Origin: Pseudomonas sp. LRP2-20
Lineage (GTDB): Bacteria > Pseudomonadota > Gammaproteobacteria > Pseudomonadales > Pseudomonadaceae
Reading direction: 5' to 3'
Length of the DNA: 64,000 nucleotides
NCBI RefSeq assembly: GCF_024349685.1
Contig: NZ_AP025944.1
Coordinates: forward strand, 3,354,001 to 3,418,000
Position 1 is the stretch's first letter, and each line of letters starts with the position of its first letter. Below, piece by piece: positions 50,796 to 61,376 of this stretch. The notes beneath the pieces were generated by a model, which was not told the origin of the DNA, did no database searches, and worked only from the letters and a program-made list of their open reading frames with translations. A program made the translations under genes and the position numbers.

Positions 50796-51842
50796 GTGAG
50801 CCAAACCAAGGAACCCACCCGCAAGCGCCGTGGCGCGGGGCGTGTCACGCTCGCCGAGGTAGCGCGGGCAGCCGACGTTTCGGCCATCAGCGTGTCGCGC
50901 TACTTCAACCAGCCCGAGCAGGTTTCCCCACCTCTGCGCGAACGCATCGAAGCGGCGGTACAGGCGCTGGGTTATGTACCGAACCTGGTGGCCGGAGGGC
51001 TGGCCTCTGCCCGTGGTCGTATTGTCGGCATGGTCATTCCGAACATCTCCGGGCCGATCTTCGCCCAGACCATCGAGGCCTTCAGCGACACCTTGAGCCG
51101 GCATGGCTACCAACTGTTGCTGGCTTCCAGTTATTTCAGCGAGGCCCAGGAAGAAAGCGCCGTGCGGGCCTTTCTTGGCTGGTCGCCGGCAGCGTTGGTG
51201 GTGACCAGCCACTTCCACAGCCCGGCCACCGAGAAGATGCTCGCCGAGGCCGATGTACCGGTAGTGGAAATCTGGGACTACCGCCCGGAACGAGCGCCTC
51301 TGCAGGTTGGCTTCCTCCATCACCAGGTGGGTGTGCAGGCGTGCCGCTATCTGCTGGGCAAGGGCCATCGGCGCATAGCCTTTGTGCAGAACAGCGCGGC
51401 GGGTGACCTGAGCGCGCTGGAGCGGCGGGACGGCTACATCGAAGCACTGCGTGACGCCGGGCTTGAGCCCTGGGTGTTCGTGCCCTCGGCTGAATGCACG
51501 CCGTTCGAGGCCGGCAAACAGGCCATGCAAGCGCTGGTCCGCCGCGCCCCACGTCCGGAGGCGATCATCTTCGCCAACGACAACCTGGCCGCCGGCGCCC
51601 TCCTTGCCGGCCAGCGTGCCGGGCTGCGGTTGCCCGAAGACATGGCAATAGTAGGTTTTGGCGACTACCCCTTCGCCGAGATGCTGTTGCCCAGCCTGAC
51701 CACGTTGCGGCCACCGTCGCGGCAAATTGGCGAACTGGCAGCGATGCGGGTACTGCAGCATCTGGGATGCGTGGCACATGAGGGCGAAGTCGAACGCTTG
51801 AACTTGCTGCACTGCGAGTTGATTACCCGGGAAAGTGCATGA
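50796..51842 (+). CDS. LacI-family transcriptional repressor
   Basis: A 348-residue regulator with a GTG start at 50796 and a weak GAGG site upstream. The HTH and hinge are clear: VTLAEVARAADVSAISVSRYFNQ, ending in a YVPNLVAGGLASARG-type hinge helix. The effector domain is periplasmic-binding-protein-like (LAAGALLAGQRAGLRLPEDM). The two GTTAGCGCTAAC palindromes in the divergent region make it the likely repressor of the TonB receptor-monooxygenase operon and of itself. Confidence 0.94.
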   Translation: MSQTKEPTRKRRGAGRVTLAEVARAADVSAISVSRYFNQPEQVSPPLRERIEAAVQALGYVPNLVAGGLASARGRIVGMVIPNISGPIFAQTIEAFSDTLSRHGYQLLLASSYFSEAQEESAVRAFLGWSPAALVVTSHFHSPATEKMLAEADVPVVEIWDYRPERAPLQVGFLHHQVGVQACRYLLGKGHRRIAFVQNSAAGDLSALERRDGYIEALRDAGLEPWVFVPSAECTPFEAGKQAMQALVRRAPRPEAIIFANDNLAAGALLAGQRAGLRLPEDMAIVGFGDYPFAEMLLPSLTTLRPPSRQIGELAAMRVLQHLGCVAHEGEVERLNLLHCELITRESA

Positions 51843-51947
51843 CCCGGCAACGCGTAACTGGAGAACACCAGGCGCAGGTCAGGCGCAGAAGGCACGTTAC
51901 ACTGCCCGACCAGCCATCCCCTCCTCTGCCTTCGTCAGGAGCCCCCC

Positions 51948-52883
51948 TTGGAACTCAGGCAACTGCGCTATTTCGTGAAGATCATCGAACACGGCAGCCT
52001 TGGCCGCGCCGCGCTCGAACTGGAGGTCGGCGTCTCCGCCCTCAGCCAGCAGATCGCCAAGCTGGAGAGCGAGCTGTGCACCCGCCTGCTCAACCGCAGC
52101 AGCACAGGTGTCACGCCAACCAGCGCCGGCATGGCCTTCCTGCACCATGCCCAGCTCAGCCTGCGCCAGGCCGAGAACGCCATCCTGGCTGCCCACCGGG
52201 GACGCATGAGCGGTTACGTCACCGTCGGCCTGCCGCCCACCACCGCCACCGTGCTCGCGCTGCCGCTGATCAACGCCATGCGCGAGCGTTACCCCGATAT
52301 CCAGCTGCACCTGGTGGAGATGCTTTCAGGGCACCTCGCCGCGCAGCTCAATGCCCGGCAGATCGACCTCGCCATCCTGTTCCAGCTTGAGGGGGGTAAA
52401 CGCTGGAGCGTGACGCCGCTGCTCGACGAAAAGCTGTTCGTCATCAGCCCTCCACAGCTCCCCCAGGCCCCCTCGTGCAGCAGTGTGCAGCTGGCCGATC
52501 TGGGCCAGCTGCCGCTGGTCATGCCCAGCGCCCAGCATGGCCTGCGTTCGACGTTGATGGCCGCTTTCGAACGCTTCGGCCTGGTGCCGAACATCATCAT
52601 GGAAGTCGATGGCCTGGCGGTCCTGATGAACGCCGTGCGTGCCGGCCATGCCGCCACCATCCAGCCCGGCGCCGCAGCGGCGCTCAAGGGTGAAAACGGG
52701 CTGTGTGTCGCGCAGATCAGCGACGCCCACGTAGGCCGGCGCAACCTGCTGGCAACCTTGGCGGACGATGAACTGTCACCTGCCGCGCTGGCCACCCGAC
52801 GGGTGATCATCGACGTCGCGCGCCACCTCGTCAGCCAGCGGCAATGGCCAGGCGCAACCTGGATCGAAGACGCCAGCCTTTAG
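51948..52883 (+). CDS. tcuR: LysR-family regulator of tricarballylate genes
   Basis: A 311-residue protein with a TTG start preceded by CAGGAGCC. The HTH is LRYFVKIIEHGSLGRAALEL and VSALSQQIAKLESEL. The co-inducer domain runs from about 90 to 295. Directly upstream of tcuABC in the same direction, as tcuR is in Salmonella, where it activates tcuABC in response to tricarballylate. The name rests on synteny as well as sequence. Confidence 0.85.
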   Translation: MELRQLRYFVKIIEHGSLGRAALELEVGVSALSQQIAKLESELCTRLLNRSSTGVTPTSAGMAFLHHAQLSLRQAENAILAAHRGRMSGYVTVGLPPTTATVLALPLINAMRERYPDIQLHLVEMLSGHLAAQLNARQIDLAILFQLEGGKRWSVTPLLDEKLFVISPPQLPQAPSCSSVQLADLGQLPLVMPSAQHGLRSTLMAAFERFGLVPNIIMEVDGLAVLMNAVRAGHAATIQPGAAAALKGENGLCVAQISDAHVGRRNLLATLADDELSPAALATRRVIIDVARHLVSQRQWPGATWIEDASL

Positions 52884-52998
52884 CAAAACTGAACACCCCA
52901 TGCCGTAGCCCGCCTTTCGGCGCATGGCCGGCTCCCCTACTTTCTCCTCACTCGCAAGGGGCTCTTCGTTCACGCCTCCTTGCGAACGAGGAGCGAAA

Positions 52999-54444
52999 AT
53001 GATCGATGTTCTTGTAATCGGCGGTGGCAACGCCGCCCTCTGCGCCGCGCTGATGGCACGCGAGGCCGGTGCCAGCGTCATGCTGCTGGAAGCTGCGCCC
53101 AAGGTATGGCGCGGCGGTAACTCGCAGCACACCCGCAACTTGCGTTGCATGCACGACGCGCCCCAGGATGTGCTGGTCGATGCCTACCCCGAAGAGGAGT
53201 ACTGGCAGGACCTGCTCAAGGTCACCGGCGGCCTGACCAACGAAAAGCTGGCACGCATTGCCATCCGCGCCTCCTCCAGCTGCCGCGACTGGATGCGCCG
53301 CCACGGCGTGCATTTCCAGCCGCCGCTGTCTGGCGCCCTGCATGTGGCGCGGACCAACGCGTTTTTCATGGGCGGCGGCAAGGCCCTGGTGAACGCCTAC
53401 TTCCGCAGTGCCGAACGGCTTGGCGTGCAGGTGCGCTACAACGCCCCGGTCAGCGATATCGAACTGCAGGACGGCAAATTTGTCGCCGCCCACCTGGCCG
53501 CGCGTGAAGCAGAGGGTCGGCAGCTGCCTGCCGAACGTATCCAGGCCAGGGCCTGCGTGCTGGCGGCGGGCGGCTTCGAATCCAACCGGGAGTGGTTGCG
53601 TGAAGCCTGGGGCCAGAACGCCCGTGGCGAATGGCCGTCGGACAATTTCCTGATCCGCGGCACGCGCTTCAACACCGGCACCCTGCTCAAGCGCATGGGC
53701 GAGCTCGGCGCCGACATCATTGGCGATCCGACCCAGGCGCACATGGTCGCCATCGACGCTCGCGCGCCGTTGTATGACGGCGGTATCTGCACCCGCATCG
53801 ACTGCGTGTCGCTGGGCGTGGTAGTCAACCGCGACGGCGAGCGCTTCTACGACGAAGGCGAAGACTTCTGGCCCAAGCGTTATGCCATCTGGGGCCGCCT
53901 GGTAGCCGGCCAGCCGGGTCAGCAGGCCTATTCGATCATCGACCAGCAGGCCATCGGCCGCTTCATGCCACCGGTGTTCCCTGGCACCACGGCCAACTCC
54001 CTGGCTGAACTGGCGCGCAAGCTGGGCCTGCCAGAAGCGCAGTTTTGCCAGACCATCGAGGCCTTCAACAACGCCTGCCAGGTCGGCACCTTCGACCATA
54101 CCGCGCTCGACGACTGCCACACCGCAGGCCTGGCCCCGGCCAAGACCCACTGGGCCCGCCCGCTGGTCAAGCCGCCGTTCTACGCCTACCCGCTCAAGCC
54201 AGGCGTCACCTTCACCTACCTGGGCCTGGCCACCGACGAAACGGCCGCCGTGCATTTCGCCGGCAAGCCCAGCCCCAACCTTTTCGTCGCAGGAGAAATG
54301 ATGGCCGGTAACGTACTGGGCAAGGGCTACACCGCCGGCATCGGCATGGCCATCGGCACGGCATTCGGCCGTATCGCCGGCGTCCAGGCGGCCGCCAGCG
54401 CAGGCTTCGTCGATAACCGCGAGGTGCGCCATGCAGCTGTTTGA
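52999..54444 (+). CDS. tcuA: FAD-dependent tricarballylate dehydrogenase
   Basis: A 481-residue flavoprotein that converts tricarballylate to cis-aconitate. The FAD dinucleotide motif is [17 protein letters not shown] at the N-terminus; [16 protein letters not shown] and [20 protein letters not shown] are typical of the fumarate reductase/TcuA group. GAACGAGGAGCGAAA precedes the ATG. It overlaps tcuB by 14 bp. Confidence 0.94.
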   Translation: MIDVLVIGGGNAALCAALMAREAGASVMLLEAAPKVWRGGNSQHTRNLRCMHDAPQDVLVDAYPEEEYWQDLLKVTGGLTNEKLARIAIRASSSCRDWMRRHGVHFQPPLSGALHVARTNAFFMGGGKALVNAYFRSAERLGVQVRYNAPVSDIELQDGKFVAAHLAAREAEGRQLPAERIQARACVLAAGGFESNREWLREAWGQNARGEWPSDNFLIRGTRFNTGTLLKRMGELGADIIGDPTQAHMVAIDARAPLYDGGICTRIDCVSLGVVVNRDGERFYDEGEDFWPKRYAIWGRLVAGQPGQQAYSIIDQQAIGRFMPPVFPGTTANSLAELARKLGLPEAQFCQTIEAFNNACQVGTFDHTALDDCHTAGLAPAKTHWARPLVKPPFYAYPLKPGVTFTYLGLATDETAAVHFAGKPSPNLFVAGEMMAGNVLGKGYTAGIGMAIGTAFGRIAGVQAAASAGFVDNREVRHAAV

Positions 54445-55588
54445 ACCACAGGCACAAAGCGAACTGATCCCGGTGCTGAATGTGCACGAGGGCGAAGTGC
54501 AGCGGCAGATGAGCATTTGCAATGCCTGCCGCTACTGTGAAGGTTTCTGTGCGGTGTTTCCGGCGATGACCCGGCGCCTGGAGTTCGCCCAGGCCGACAT
54601 CCACTACCTGGCCAACCTCTGCCACAACTGCGGCGCTTGCCTGCACGCCTGCCAGTACGCGGCGCCCCACGCCTTCGAGGTCAACGTGCCCAAGGCCATG
54701 GCCAAGGTACGCCTCGACACCTACGTCGAATACGCCTGGCCCCGTGCCCTGGGCCGCCTTTACCAGCGCAACGGCCTGACCCTGGCGCTGGCCAGCGGCT
54801 TCGGCCTGGTGCTGTTCCTGTGCCTGAGCCTGCTGGCCATGGGCAACCTGTTCACGCCCATGCCTGGGGGCAACTTCTATGGCATTTTTGCGCACAACAC
54901 CCTGGCGCTGATGTTCGGCGCGGTGTTCGGCTTTGCGGTCATTGCCTTGAGCCTGGGAGTGCGGCGGTTCTGGCGCGACATCACGCCACCTGCGGCAGAC
55001 GCCAGGCTGAAATCCGCCGCTGCGCTGGAAGCGACGGCCAGCGTGGCCAAGCTCAAGTACCTGGACGGTGGCCACGGCGAAGGCTGCAACAACGCCGATG
55101 ACCGCTTCACCTTGTGGCGGCGCCGCTTCCACCACCTGACCTTCTACGGTTTCCTGCTGTGCCTGGCCGCCACCGGCAGCGCAACGCTCTACCACTACCT
55201 GCTGGGCCTGGCGGCGCCATACCCGGTGCTGAGCCTGCCGGTCATGCTCGGCATCGCCGGCGGCATCGGCCTGCTGGTAGGCCCTGCCGGGCTGCTGTAC
55301 CTCAACCTGCAGCGCAACCCCGCCCACGGCGACAGCGAGCAGAAGCCCATGGACCGCGGTTTCATCGCCCTGCTGTTGCTGGTCAGCGCCAGCGGCCTGG
55401 CCCTGCTGGCGTTTCGTGAAACCAGCGCCCTTGGCTTGCTGCTGGCCCTGCACCTGGGGCTGGTCATGGCGTTCTTCCTGACCATGCCCTACGGCAAGTT
55501 CGCCCATGGCATCTTCCGCAGCGCCGCGCTGCTCAAGCACGCCATCGAGAAACGCCAGCCCAACCCAATCAATGCCGGCAGCGACTGA
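54431..55588 (+). CDS. tcuB: TcuB electron-transfer protein (CitB family)
   Basis: A 385-residue membrane protein that re-oxidises the FADH2 of TcuA and passes electrons to the quinone pool. Two 4Fe-4S clusters are coordinated by [11 protein letters not shown] and [11 protein letters not shown]. About six membrane segments follow (from residue ~115), with several His that could bind heme. The start overlaps tcuA. Confidence 0.94.
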   Translation: MQLFEPQAQSELIPVLNVHEGEVQRQMSICNACRYCEGFCAVFPAMTRRLEFAQADIHYLANLCHNCGACLHACQYAAPHAFEVNVPKAMAKVRLDTYVEYAWPRALGRLYQRNGLTLALASGFGLVLFLCLSLLAMGNLFTPMPGGNFYGIFAHNTLALMFGAVFGFAVIALSLGVRRFWRDITPPAADARLKSAAALEATASVAKLKYLDGGHGEGCNNADDRFTLWRRRFHHLTFYGFLLCLAATGSATLYHYLLGLAAPYPVLSLPVMLGIAGGIGLLVGPAGLLYLNLQRNPAHGDSEQKPMDRGFIALLLLVSASGLALLAFRETSALGLLLALHLGLVMAFFLTMPYGKFAHGIFRSAALLKHAIEKRQPNPINAGSD

Positions 55589-55637
55589 ACATCGCGCCCC
55601 GCCTCAAAAAACAACAAAAGCGAGCAAAACGGTAGCC

Positions 55638-56930
55638 ATGATGAAAACAACAACACAGACCAGGGGCGCCAAGCTGGGCGCCATCCTGCGGGTCACCAGC
55701 GGCAACTTCCTCGAGCAGTTCGATTTCTTTCTGTTCGGTTTCTATGCCACCTACATATCCCAGACGTTCTTCCCGGCCACCAGCGAGTTCGCCTCATTGA
55801 TGATGACCTTCGCGGTGTTCGGCTCAGGCTTCCTGATGCGCCCGTTGGGGGCCATCGTGCTGGGCGCCTACATCGACAAGGTCGGCCGGCGCAAAGGGCT
55901 GATCGTGACACTGTCGATCATGGCCGCCGGCACTGTGCTGATCGCGCTGGTGCCGGGTTATGCCAGCATCGGCATCCTGGCCCCGCTGCTGGTGCTGCTG
56001 GGGCGGCTGTTGCAGGGCTTTTCCGCTGGCGCCGAGCTGGGTGGCGTTTCGGTCTACCTCTCGGAAATCGCCACGCCGGGGCGCACCGGCTTCTATACCA
56101 GCTGGCAATCGGCGAGCCAGCAAGTGGCGATCGTCGTGGCGGCAGCACTGGGCTACACCCTCAATGCCTGCATGCAGACCCATGAAGTGGCCAGTTGGGG
56201 CTGGCGTATTCCGTTTTTCATCGGCTGTGTGATCATTCCGTTCATCTTCATCATCCGCCGCTCGCTGCAAGAGACCGAAGCGTTCAAGGCGCGCGGGCAT
56301 CACCCGGGCGCTGCCGAGGTGTTCCGCTCGATGTGCGACAACTGGCGCACGGTGCTGGCCGGCGGGTTGCTGGCAGCAATGACCACCACCACGTTCTACC
56401 TGATCACGGTCTACACCCCGACCTTCGGCAAGACCGTGCTGCAGCTGAGCACCACCGACAGCCTGGTGGTGACCTTGCTGGTCGGGGTCAGCAACTTCAT
56501 CTGGCTGCCCATCGGCGGCGCCCTTTCCGACCGCATCGGCCGGCGCCCGCAGCTGTTGGCGATTTCGCTGCTGTGCGTGCTGACCGCCTACCCGGCCATG
56601 CACTGGTTGGCCGAGGCCGCCAGCTTCGAGCGCCTGCTGGCGGTACTGCTGTACTTCTCGTTCTTCTTCGGCATGTACAACGGTGCGATGGTCGCGGCGT
56701 TGACCGAGGTGATGCCGGCGAACGTGCGTGTGGTCGGGTTCTCGCTGGCCTTCAGCCTGGCCACTGCGCTGTTTGGCGGCTTCACGCCGGCGATCTCGAC
56801 ACTGCTGGTGCAAGCCACCGGTGACAAGGCCTCGCCTGCCTACTGGCTGATGTTCGCAGCGGTATGCGGATTCACCGCAACGACCGTGCTGTACCGCCGA
56901 CAAAGACCTCGGGCTGTCAGCGCATCCTGA
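55638..56930 (+). CDS. tcuC: MFS tricarballylate/citrate:proton symporter
   Basis: A 430-residue transporter with 12 predicted membrane segments. The signature loops are [13 protein letters not shown] and [19 protein letters not shown], as in the CitA/ShiA/TcuC group. I chose the ATG at 55638. It follows tcuB by 49 bp and imports the substrate of TcuAB. The last gene of the tcu unit. Confidence 0.93.
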   Translation: MMKTTTQTRGAKLGAILRVTSGNFLEQFDFFLFGFYATYISQTFFPATSEFASLMMTFAVFGSGFLMRPLGAIVLGAYIDKVGRRKGLIVTLSIMAAGTVLIALVPGYASIGILAPLLVLLGRLLQGFSAGAELGGVSVYLSEIATPGRTGFYTSWQSASQQVAIVVAAALGYTLNACMQTHEVASWGWRIPFFIGCVIIPFIFIIRRSLQETEAFKARGHHPGAAEVFRSMCDNWRTVLAGGLLAAMTTTTFYLITVYTPTFGKTVLQLSTTDSLVVTLLVGVSNFIWLPIGGALSDRIGRRPQLLAISLLCVLTAYPAMHWLAEAASFERLLAVLLYFSFFFGMYNGAMVAALTEVMPANVRVVGFSLAFSLATALFGGFTPAISTLLVQATGDKASPAYWLMFAAVCGFTATTVLYRRQRPRAVSAS

Positions 56931-57040
56931 CCCAGACGGCCAAATGGCAACTGTCATTTTTATCAGGTTACGCACTGACGAATTTGCCGGAAGCTTACCT
57001 CCCAAGGACTCACGCGCTGATCCGGCGAGGTAGCATCCCC

Positions 57041-59878
57041 ATGGGCCGCATCGAAATGGCAGTCAACCGCAACACCCCGACCGTAAAGGTCCAGGACAAC
57101 CGCGGCCTTGCGGTGCGCGAGATCGCCTTTTACCGTCATCCTGACCAGCTGGATGAAAGCCAGGTACGCATTACTCATCATCACTTCGCCGCGCCTGGCT
57201 TCTTGACACAGAGCGCGGACCCGCGCCTGGCTGACGCAGGGATAGCCAACTTCATCTTTCACAACGACCTGCGCGGAAAAGCTCTGCACACTCGCAGCGT
57301 GGACGCAGGCACATCGGTCAACCTAAAAGACATCGCCGGCCGGCCACTGCTCATCGTGAACGGCATCCTCAGCACTGGCTACAGCTCCGAAGACCACAGC
57401 CAGGCCGTCAGCCACACCTGGCATTACGAGGTGCCAACCCTACCTGGTCGGCCGCTAGCCGTTTCCGAACAGGTTGTCTATGAAGTCCCACGAACAACGC
57501 AGCGCTTCATTTACGCGGCCAGCACGGCTTCAGACAAAGACCTGAACATCGCCGGGCTTTGCATCAGCCATTACGATACGGCCGGGTTGATGGCCAACGA
57601 AAGCTTTGCCCTTTCAGGCGTGCCTCTCTCGATAACGCGCCGATTGTTCAACGCGGCGACTGACACTGACATGCAGGTCGATTGGCACGGCGCTGACCCG
57701 TCAGCCTGGAATGCACTGCTTGCGGCAGAAAGGTATACCACCGTGACCCACACCGACGCCTCGGGCAAGGTGCTGCTCACGCTGGATGCGGCTGGCCATC
57801 AGCAACGCGTGGCGTATGGCGTGAACGGGCAGCTGGCGTGCAGTTGGCTGACCGTGAAGCAAGGCGCGGAGCAGCCAGTGGTGCTTTCGCTTGCCTATTC
57901 GGCAGCGGGGCGAACGCTGAGCGAGACACACGGCAACGGCGTGAGATGCATCTACAGGTACGAGCCGCGAACGCAACGACTGGCAATCATTCAGCTACAG
58001 CGTGCAACCGGCTTTCTGCAGGACCTGCGTTACCGATACGACCCGGTGGGCAATGTGTTCAATGCCAAGGACGAAACGCAGCAGACTCGCATTTGGCGCA
58101 ACCAACGTGTGGCATCAGCAAGCGTGTACGGCTACGACAGCCTGTATCAACTGGTCAGTGCCAGCGGCCGGGAAATGGCCAATGCGGGTCGCCAGAACAG
58201 TCAATCAACTCCGGCAACCCTGCCGCTTGGCGGTGACAACGCCACCTACACCCGGTACACCCGTCTCTACCACTACGACACCGCAGGCAATCTGACCCAG
58301 ATTCGCCACAGTGCACCCGCCACCAACAACTGCTACACCACCGACATCACTGTCAGCAACCGCAGCAACAGAGGCGTGAGCAGCACGCTTGCGAGCAGCC
58401 CAGAGGAAGTGGAAGCGAGGTTTACAAACGCAGGACAGCAACGGGAACTGCAGCCAGGTCAACGCCTACATTGGACATCCCGTGGGGAGCTGCAAAAAAT
58501 TACGCCAGTGACGCGCCATGGCGCCCCGAGCGATCACGAGCTTTATCGCTACGATGCCCGCCATCAGCGCGTATCGAAAGGCAGTAACCAAGCAGCAAGC
58601 CATCAGCAGGTGATCTACTTACCTCAGTTAGAGATGAGAACAACCTCCAATAAAAACAAAGTGACAGAGCGCCTGCAGATCATGAGCCTTGGGAAGGCTG
58701 ACAGCGCATATATTCGCCTATTACATTGGTCCACGGGCAAGCCCACAGGCATTGACAACAACTCGCTTCGCTACCATTACACCGACCTCGTCGGTAGCAG
58801 TGGCTTTGACGTTGACGGTTACGGCAACATAATCAGTATTGAGGAATATTATCCCTACGGAGAGACGTCGGCCTGGCTAGCACGCCCGGGTGTTGAGGCA
58901 AGCTACAAAAGCGTACGTTTTTCAGGTAAAGAACGAGATGCGACAGGACTGTATTACTTCGGTCATCGATATTACCACCCACTTGCCGGCCGATGGATGA
59001 GCTCAGACCCGGCGCTTACCGTGGACGGTTTGAACCTCTATGCGATGGTTTGTAATAACCCCGCCACCCATGTTGATGATTCAGGTTTGATGCTTCGCAG
59101 TCCAGCCACTGCTCAAGCGACCCCTGACACTGTAACTGTGGCCGCTAGAGGGTTGGCCAATTTCCCCTCGGAAGACGCGGTAAAAGTGTTATGGGCATTA
59201 ACGAACGCTGAGGCGGCTCTGGAATCTGCCATCGCGGCGCCACCTGATCCCTGGATCATGATGGAGTCATTTGGACCTGCTTATTACGAACGCCAAGGAG
59301 AGATTACGCAGGCCTGGAAAAACGTCAAATCACTCAGTGGAAAGTACTTCTTTGACGAATTCCTTAACTCAAAATTATTGAAAGTTAACGGTGGCGACCC
59401 AGGCGTCGTTGCCAGCGTTCCCAAAGGTGACACTTCGGGAATTATTCGCTTCCACGATTCATTCTTCCACGAATCCACGACAGACATGATCAGAACCCAC
59501 TTTTTAATTCATGAGCTCACTCATCTCGGCACCATCATTGGCGTGTCTGCACCAGGCGCATACTCCGCGGACTTCTTTTATATCGGCAGAAAGGGCGAAG
59601 AAACTTCTTACAGAATTGCCCGCCTCGGCTGGCTCGATCCTAATGAACTCGAACAACCAAAACTATTCCTTGAAGAGACCGCAAAGCATTATGGACTGAG
59701 CACTATCGACAGCAGCGACACCGAGTTGACGTACCGCTCCAATAACACCACTCACGTATTACCCATCACCAGCGCCGTAGGGTGGTTCTGGCAAGATCCA
59801 TCGTTTCGCGCAAAGGTGACGTCCCGAAACGCTGACAGCCTAGCTTTTGCGGCGATGCGTATGGCCAAAAAAATGTGA
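57041..59878 (+). CDS. TccC/Rhs-type toxin with C-terminal aspzincin-like metallopeptidase domain
   Basis: A 945-residue protein. The N-terminus (TPTVKVQDNRGLAVREIAFY, then HHFAAPGFLTQSADPRL) is that of TccC-like insecticidal toxin components. Rhs/YD repeats follow to about residue 640, with the core GKERDATGLYYFGHRYYHPL and GRWMSSDPA. The variable C-terminus (about 690-945) has HELTH (about residue 823), a downstream Asp in YSADFFYIG and NADSLAFAAM (about 930), the arrangement of aspzincin (M35/Lys-specific) peptidases. The DNA of the C-terminal third is AT-richer than the rest, as in exchanged toxin tips. No TcA/TcB partner and no immunity gene are adjacent. Confidence 0.9.
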   Translation: MGRIEMAVNRNTPTVKVQDNRGLAVREIAFYRHPDQLDESQVRITHHHFAAPGFLTQSADPRLADAGIANFIFHNDLRGKALHTRSVDAGTSVNLKDIAGRPLLIVNGILSTGYSSEDHSQAVSHTWHYEVPTLPGRPLAVSEQVVYEVPRTTQRFIYAASTASDKDLNIAGLCISHYDTAGLMANESFALSGVPLSITRRLFNAATDTDMQVDWHGADPSAWNALLAAERYTTVTHTDASGKVLLTLDAAGHQQRVAYGVNGQLACSWLTVKQGAEQPVVLSLAYSAAGRTLSETHGNGVRCIYRYEPRTQRLAIIQLQRATGFLQDLRYRYDPVGNVFNAKDETQQTRIWRNQRVASASVYGYDSLYQLVSASGREMANAGRQNSQSTPATLPLGGDNATYTRYTRLYHYDTAGNLTQIRHSAPATNNCYTTDITVSNRSNRGVSSTLASSPEEVEARFTNAGQQRELQPGQRLHWTSRGELQKITPVTRHGAPSDHELYRYDARHQRVSKGSNQAASHQQVIYLPQLEMRTTSNKNKVTERLQIMSLGKADSAYIRLLHWSTGKPTGIDNNSLRYHYTDLVGSSGFDVDGYGNIISIEEYYPYGETSAWLARPGVEASYKSVRFSGKERDATGLYYFGHRYYHPLAGRWMSSDPALTVDGLNLYAMVCNNPATHVDDSGLMLRSPATAQATPDTVTVAARGLANFPSEDAVKVLWALTNAEAALESAIAAPPDPWIMMESFGPAYYERQGEITQAWKNVKSLSGKYFFDEFLNSKLLKVNGGDPGVVASVPKGDTSGIIRFHDSFFHESTTDMIRTHFLIHELTHLGTIIGVSAPGAYSADFFYIGRKGEETSYRIARLGWLDPNELEQPKLFLEETAKHYGLSTIDSSDTELTYRSNNTTHVLPITSAVGWFWQDPSFRAKVTSRNADSLAFAAMRMAKKM

Positions 59879-59898
59879 AACAGGCGCCATTTGGCTGG

Positions 59899-61074
59899 TC
59901 AAGGACTGACATGTACTTTGCGCATAACCACTCCCACCAGCACCACATTGGTCAGCGCCAACAGACACAGGGTGACCAACACCCCCATCGAGCCAAAGTG
60001 CTCGAACAGTAAGCCCCCAACCACTGGCGTGAGTGCCTGTCCGATCAGTGACGGCCGCGACATGCGGCCCATCAACAGCACGTACTGCGCTGGCGGCATC
60101 ATCGCCAGCGGCAGCAGCCCACGTACAATCGCCCGCAGGCCATTGCCGCAGCCGAACACCAGCAAGCCCACCGCCGTGGCAGCCGGCACAAAGGTCACCA
60201 TCAGCAGCCCCACCAGCACCAGGCTCACCCAGGCCAGCGCGGTCCAGATCGGGTGGCGCTTGCCCGCCAGGATCTGCAGCACCCGCGAGGCCACCTGGCT
60301 GGGCCCGAGCATCGCCGCCAGGCCGATGGCCACCGGCAGCGAATGCCCCAACCCCTGCAGCACGGCCACCAGCTGCACGGCGATGGCGGTCATGATGATC
60401 GCGCCGATGGCGAACATGCTGGTCAACAGCAGGTACAGTGGGCGGTCCACGCCGAGCGCTTCGCCTGCGGCCTGTGCCTTGGCCGGCACCTCGACCCGAC
60501 CACCGGCAGGCAGCACCCGCCAGTACAGCGGTGCGACCACCACAATCAGCACCAGCGCATAGCACACGCACGTTGCACGCCAGCCGAAGTGTTCGATGGC
60601 CAGGGCCACAGTCGGCCAGGACAGGGTCGAGGCGAAGCCGGCGATCAGGGTGATGCCGGTGATGGCCTTGCCTGCGCCTTCGCCATACAACCCGCCAAGG
60701 GTGGCGAACAGCGCTTCGTACAAGCCCATGGCCATGCCGATGCCGATCACCGCCCAGGCCAGCAGGAACAGGCCGAGGTCGTGGCTGGCGGCCATGATCA
60801 GCAGCCCCACCGCCACCACCGCACCGCTGGCGGCCATTTGCGGGCGGCCACCGTAGCGGGCGACCAGGCGGCTGGACCAGGGGGCGAGCAGCGCCGAGAC
60901 CATCAGGCTCAGGGACAGCGCGCCATAGACCCACTGGCTGGGCCAGCCGGTGTCGCGGCTGATGGGGTCGGCCATCACTGCCATGAGGAAGAACGAGCCG
61001 CCCCAGACCAGGATTTGCAGCACGCCGAGGAGGACGATGCCGAGGGGGCCGGGTAGGCGGTGGTAGGTGTGCAA
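59899..61074 (-). CDS. MFS transporter
   Basis: A protein of about 391 residues with 12 predicted membrane segments (GIVLLGVLQILVWGGSFFLM is the first). The best start is the TTG at 61074; no ATG is available upstream of the first membrane segment, and extending the frame to 61146 would read into a REPIN. The loop RLVARYGGRPQM fits the MFS motif. The substrate is not recognisable. It converges on the Rhs gene with a 20-bp gap. Confidence 0.85.
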   Translation of the reverse strand: MHTYHRLPGPLGIVLLGVLQILVWGGSFFLMAVMADPISRDTGWPSQWVYGALSLSLMVSALLAPWSSRLVARYGGRPQMAASGAVVAVGLLIMAASHDLGLFLLAWAVIGIGMAMGLYEALFATLGGLYGEGAGKAITGITLIAGFASTLSWPTVALAIEHFGWRATCVCYALVLIVVVAPLYWRVLPAGGRVEVPAKAQAAGEALGVDRPLYLLLTSMFAIGAIIMTAIAVQLVAVLQGLGHSLPVAIGLAAMLGPSQVASRVLQILAGKRHPIWTALAWVSLVLVGLLMVTFVPAATAVGLLVFGCGNGLRAIVRGLLPLAMMPPAQYVLLMGRMSRPSLIGQALTPVVGGLLFEHFGSMGVLVTLCLLALTNVVLVGVVMRKVHVSP

Positions 61075-61110
61075 GGTGGGGCCTATTTCAGTCGCGGGGC
61101 TGGGATGGCT

Positions 61111-61214
61111 GTGCCGGCCTCTTCGCGGGTGAACCCGCTCCCACAAGGACCGTACAGCTCTCGAGGCCTGTGCAATATCTGTGGGAGCGGGTTCACCCGC
61201 GAAGCGGCCGGCAC
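61111..61214. repeat. REPIN upstream of mexE
   Basis: GTGCCGGCCTCTTCGCGGGT at the left is matched inverted by a right unit ending GCGAAGCGGCCGGCAC. It lies in the gene-free interval 61075-61376 between the divergent transporter and mexE. Confidence 0.85.
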
Positions 61215-61277
61215 AGTCTTAGAGAGCTTACCTGCTGGCCCCGTCACATGCCTGCCATCGATGATTGAGCCGGACAT

Positions 61278-61292
61278 ATCATTGCCCGTGAT
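61278..61292 (+). promoter_or_regulatory. ATCA-N7-TGAT palindrome upstream of mexE
   Basis: ATCATTGCCCGTGAT, 85 bp before the mexE start. It has the dyad form of a LysR-type site, and mexEF operons in Pseudomonas are activated by the LysR-type protein MexT. No match to a defined MexT box is claimed. Confidence 0.3.
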
Positions 61293-61376
61293 AATAACCT
61301 TCGCTGCGTTCGATTCGTGCGTCACGCGCAAGACACTCACACTCCGCCCACTACTAATACATTGGCGGAGTTCTCC

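Noticed and set aside
59899..61146. Longer transporter start at 61146
   Set aside because: The extra N-terminus would be encoded by the left arm of a REPIN and is absent of any transporter feature; the TTG at 61074 gives a normal MFS length.
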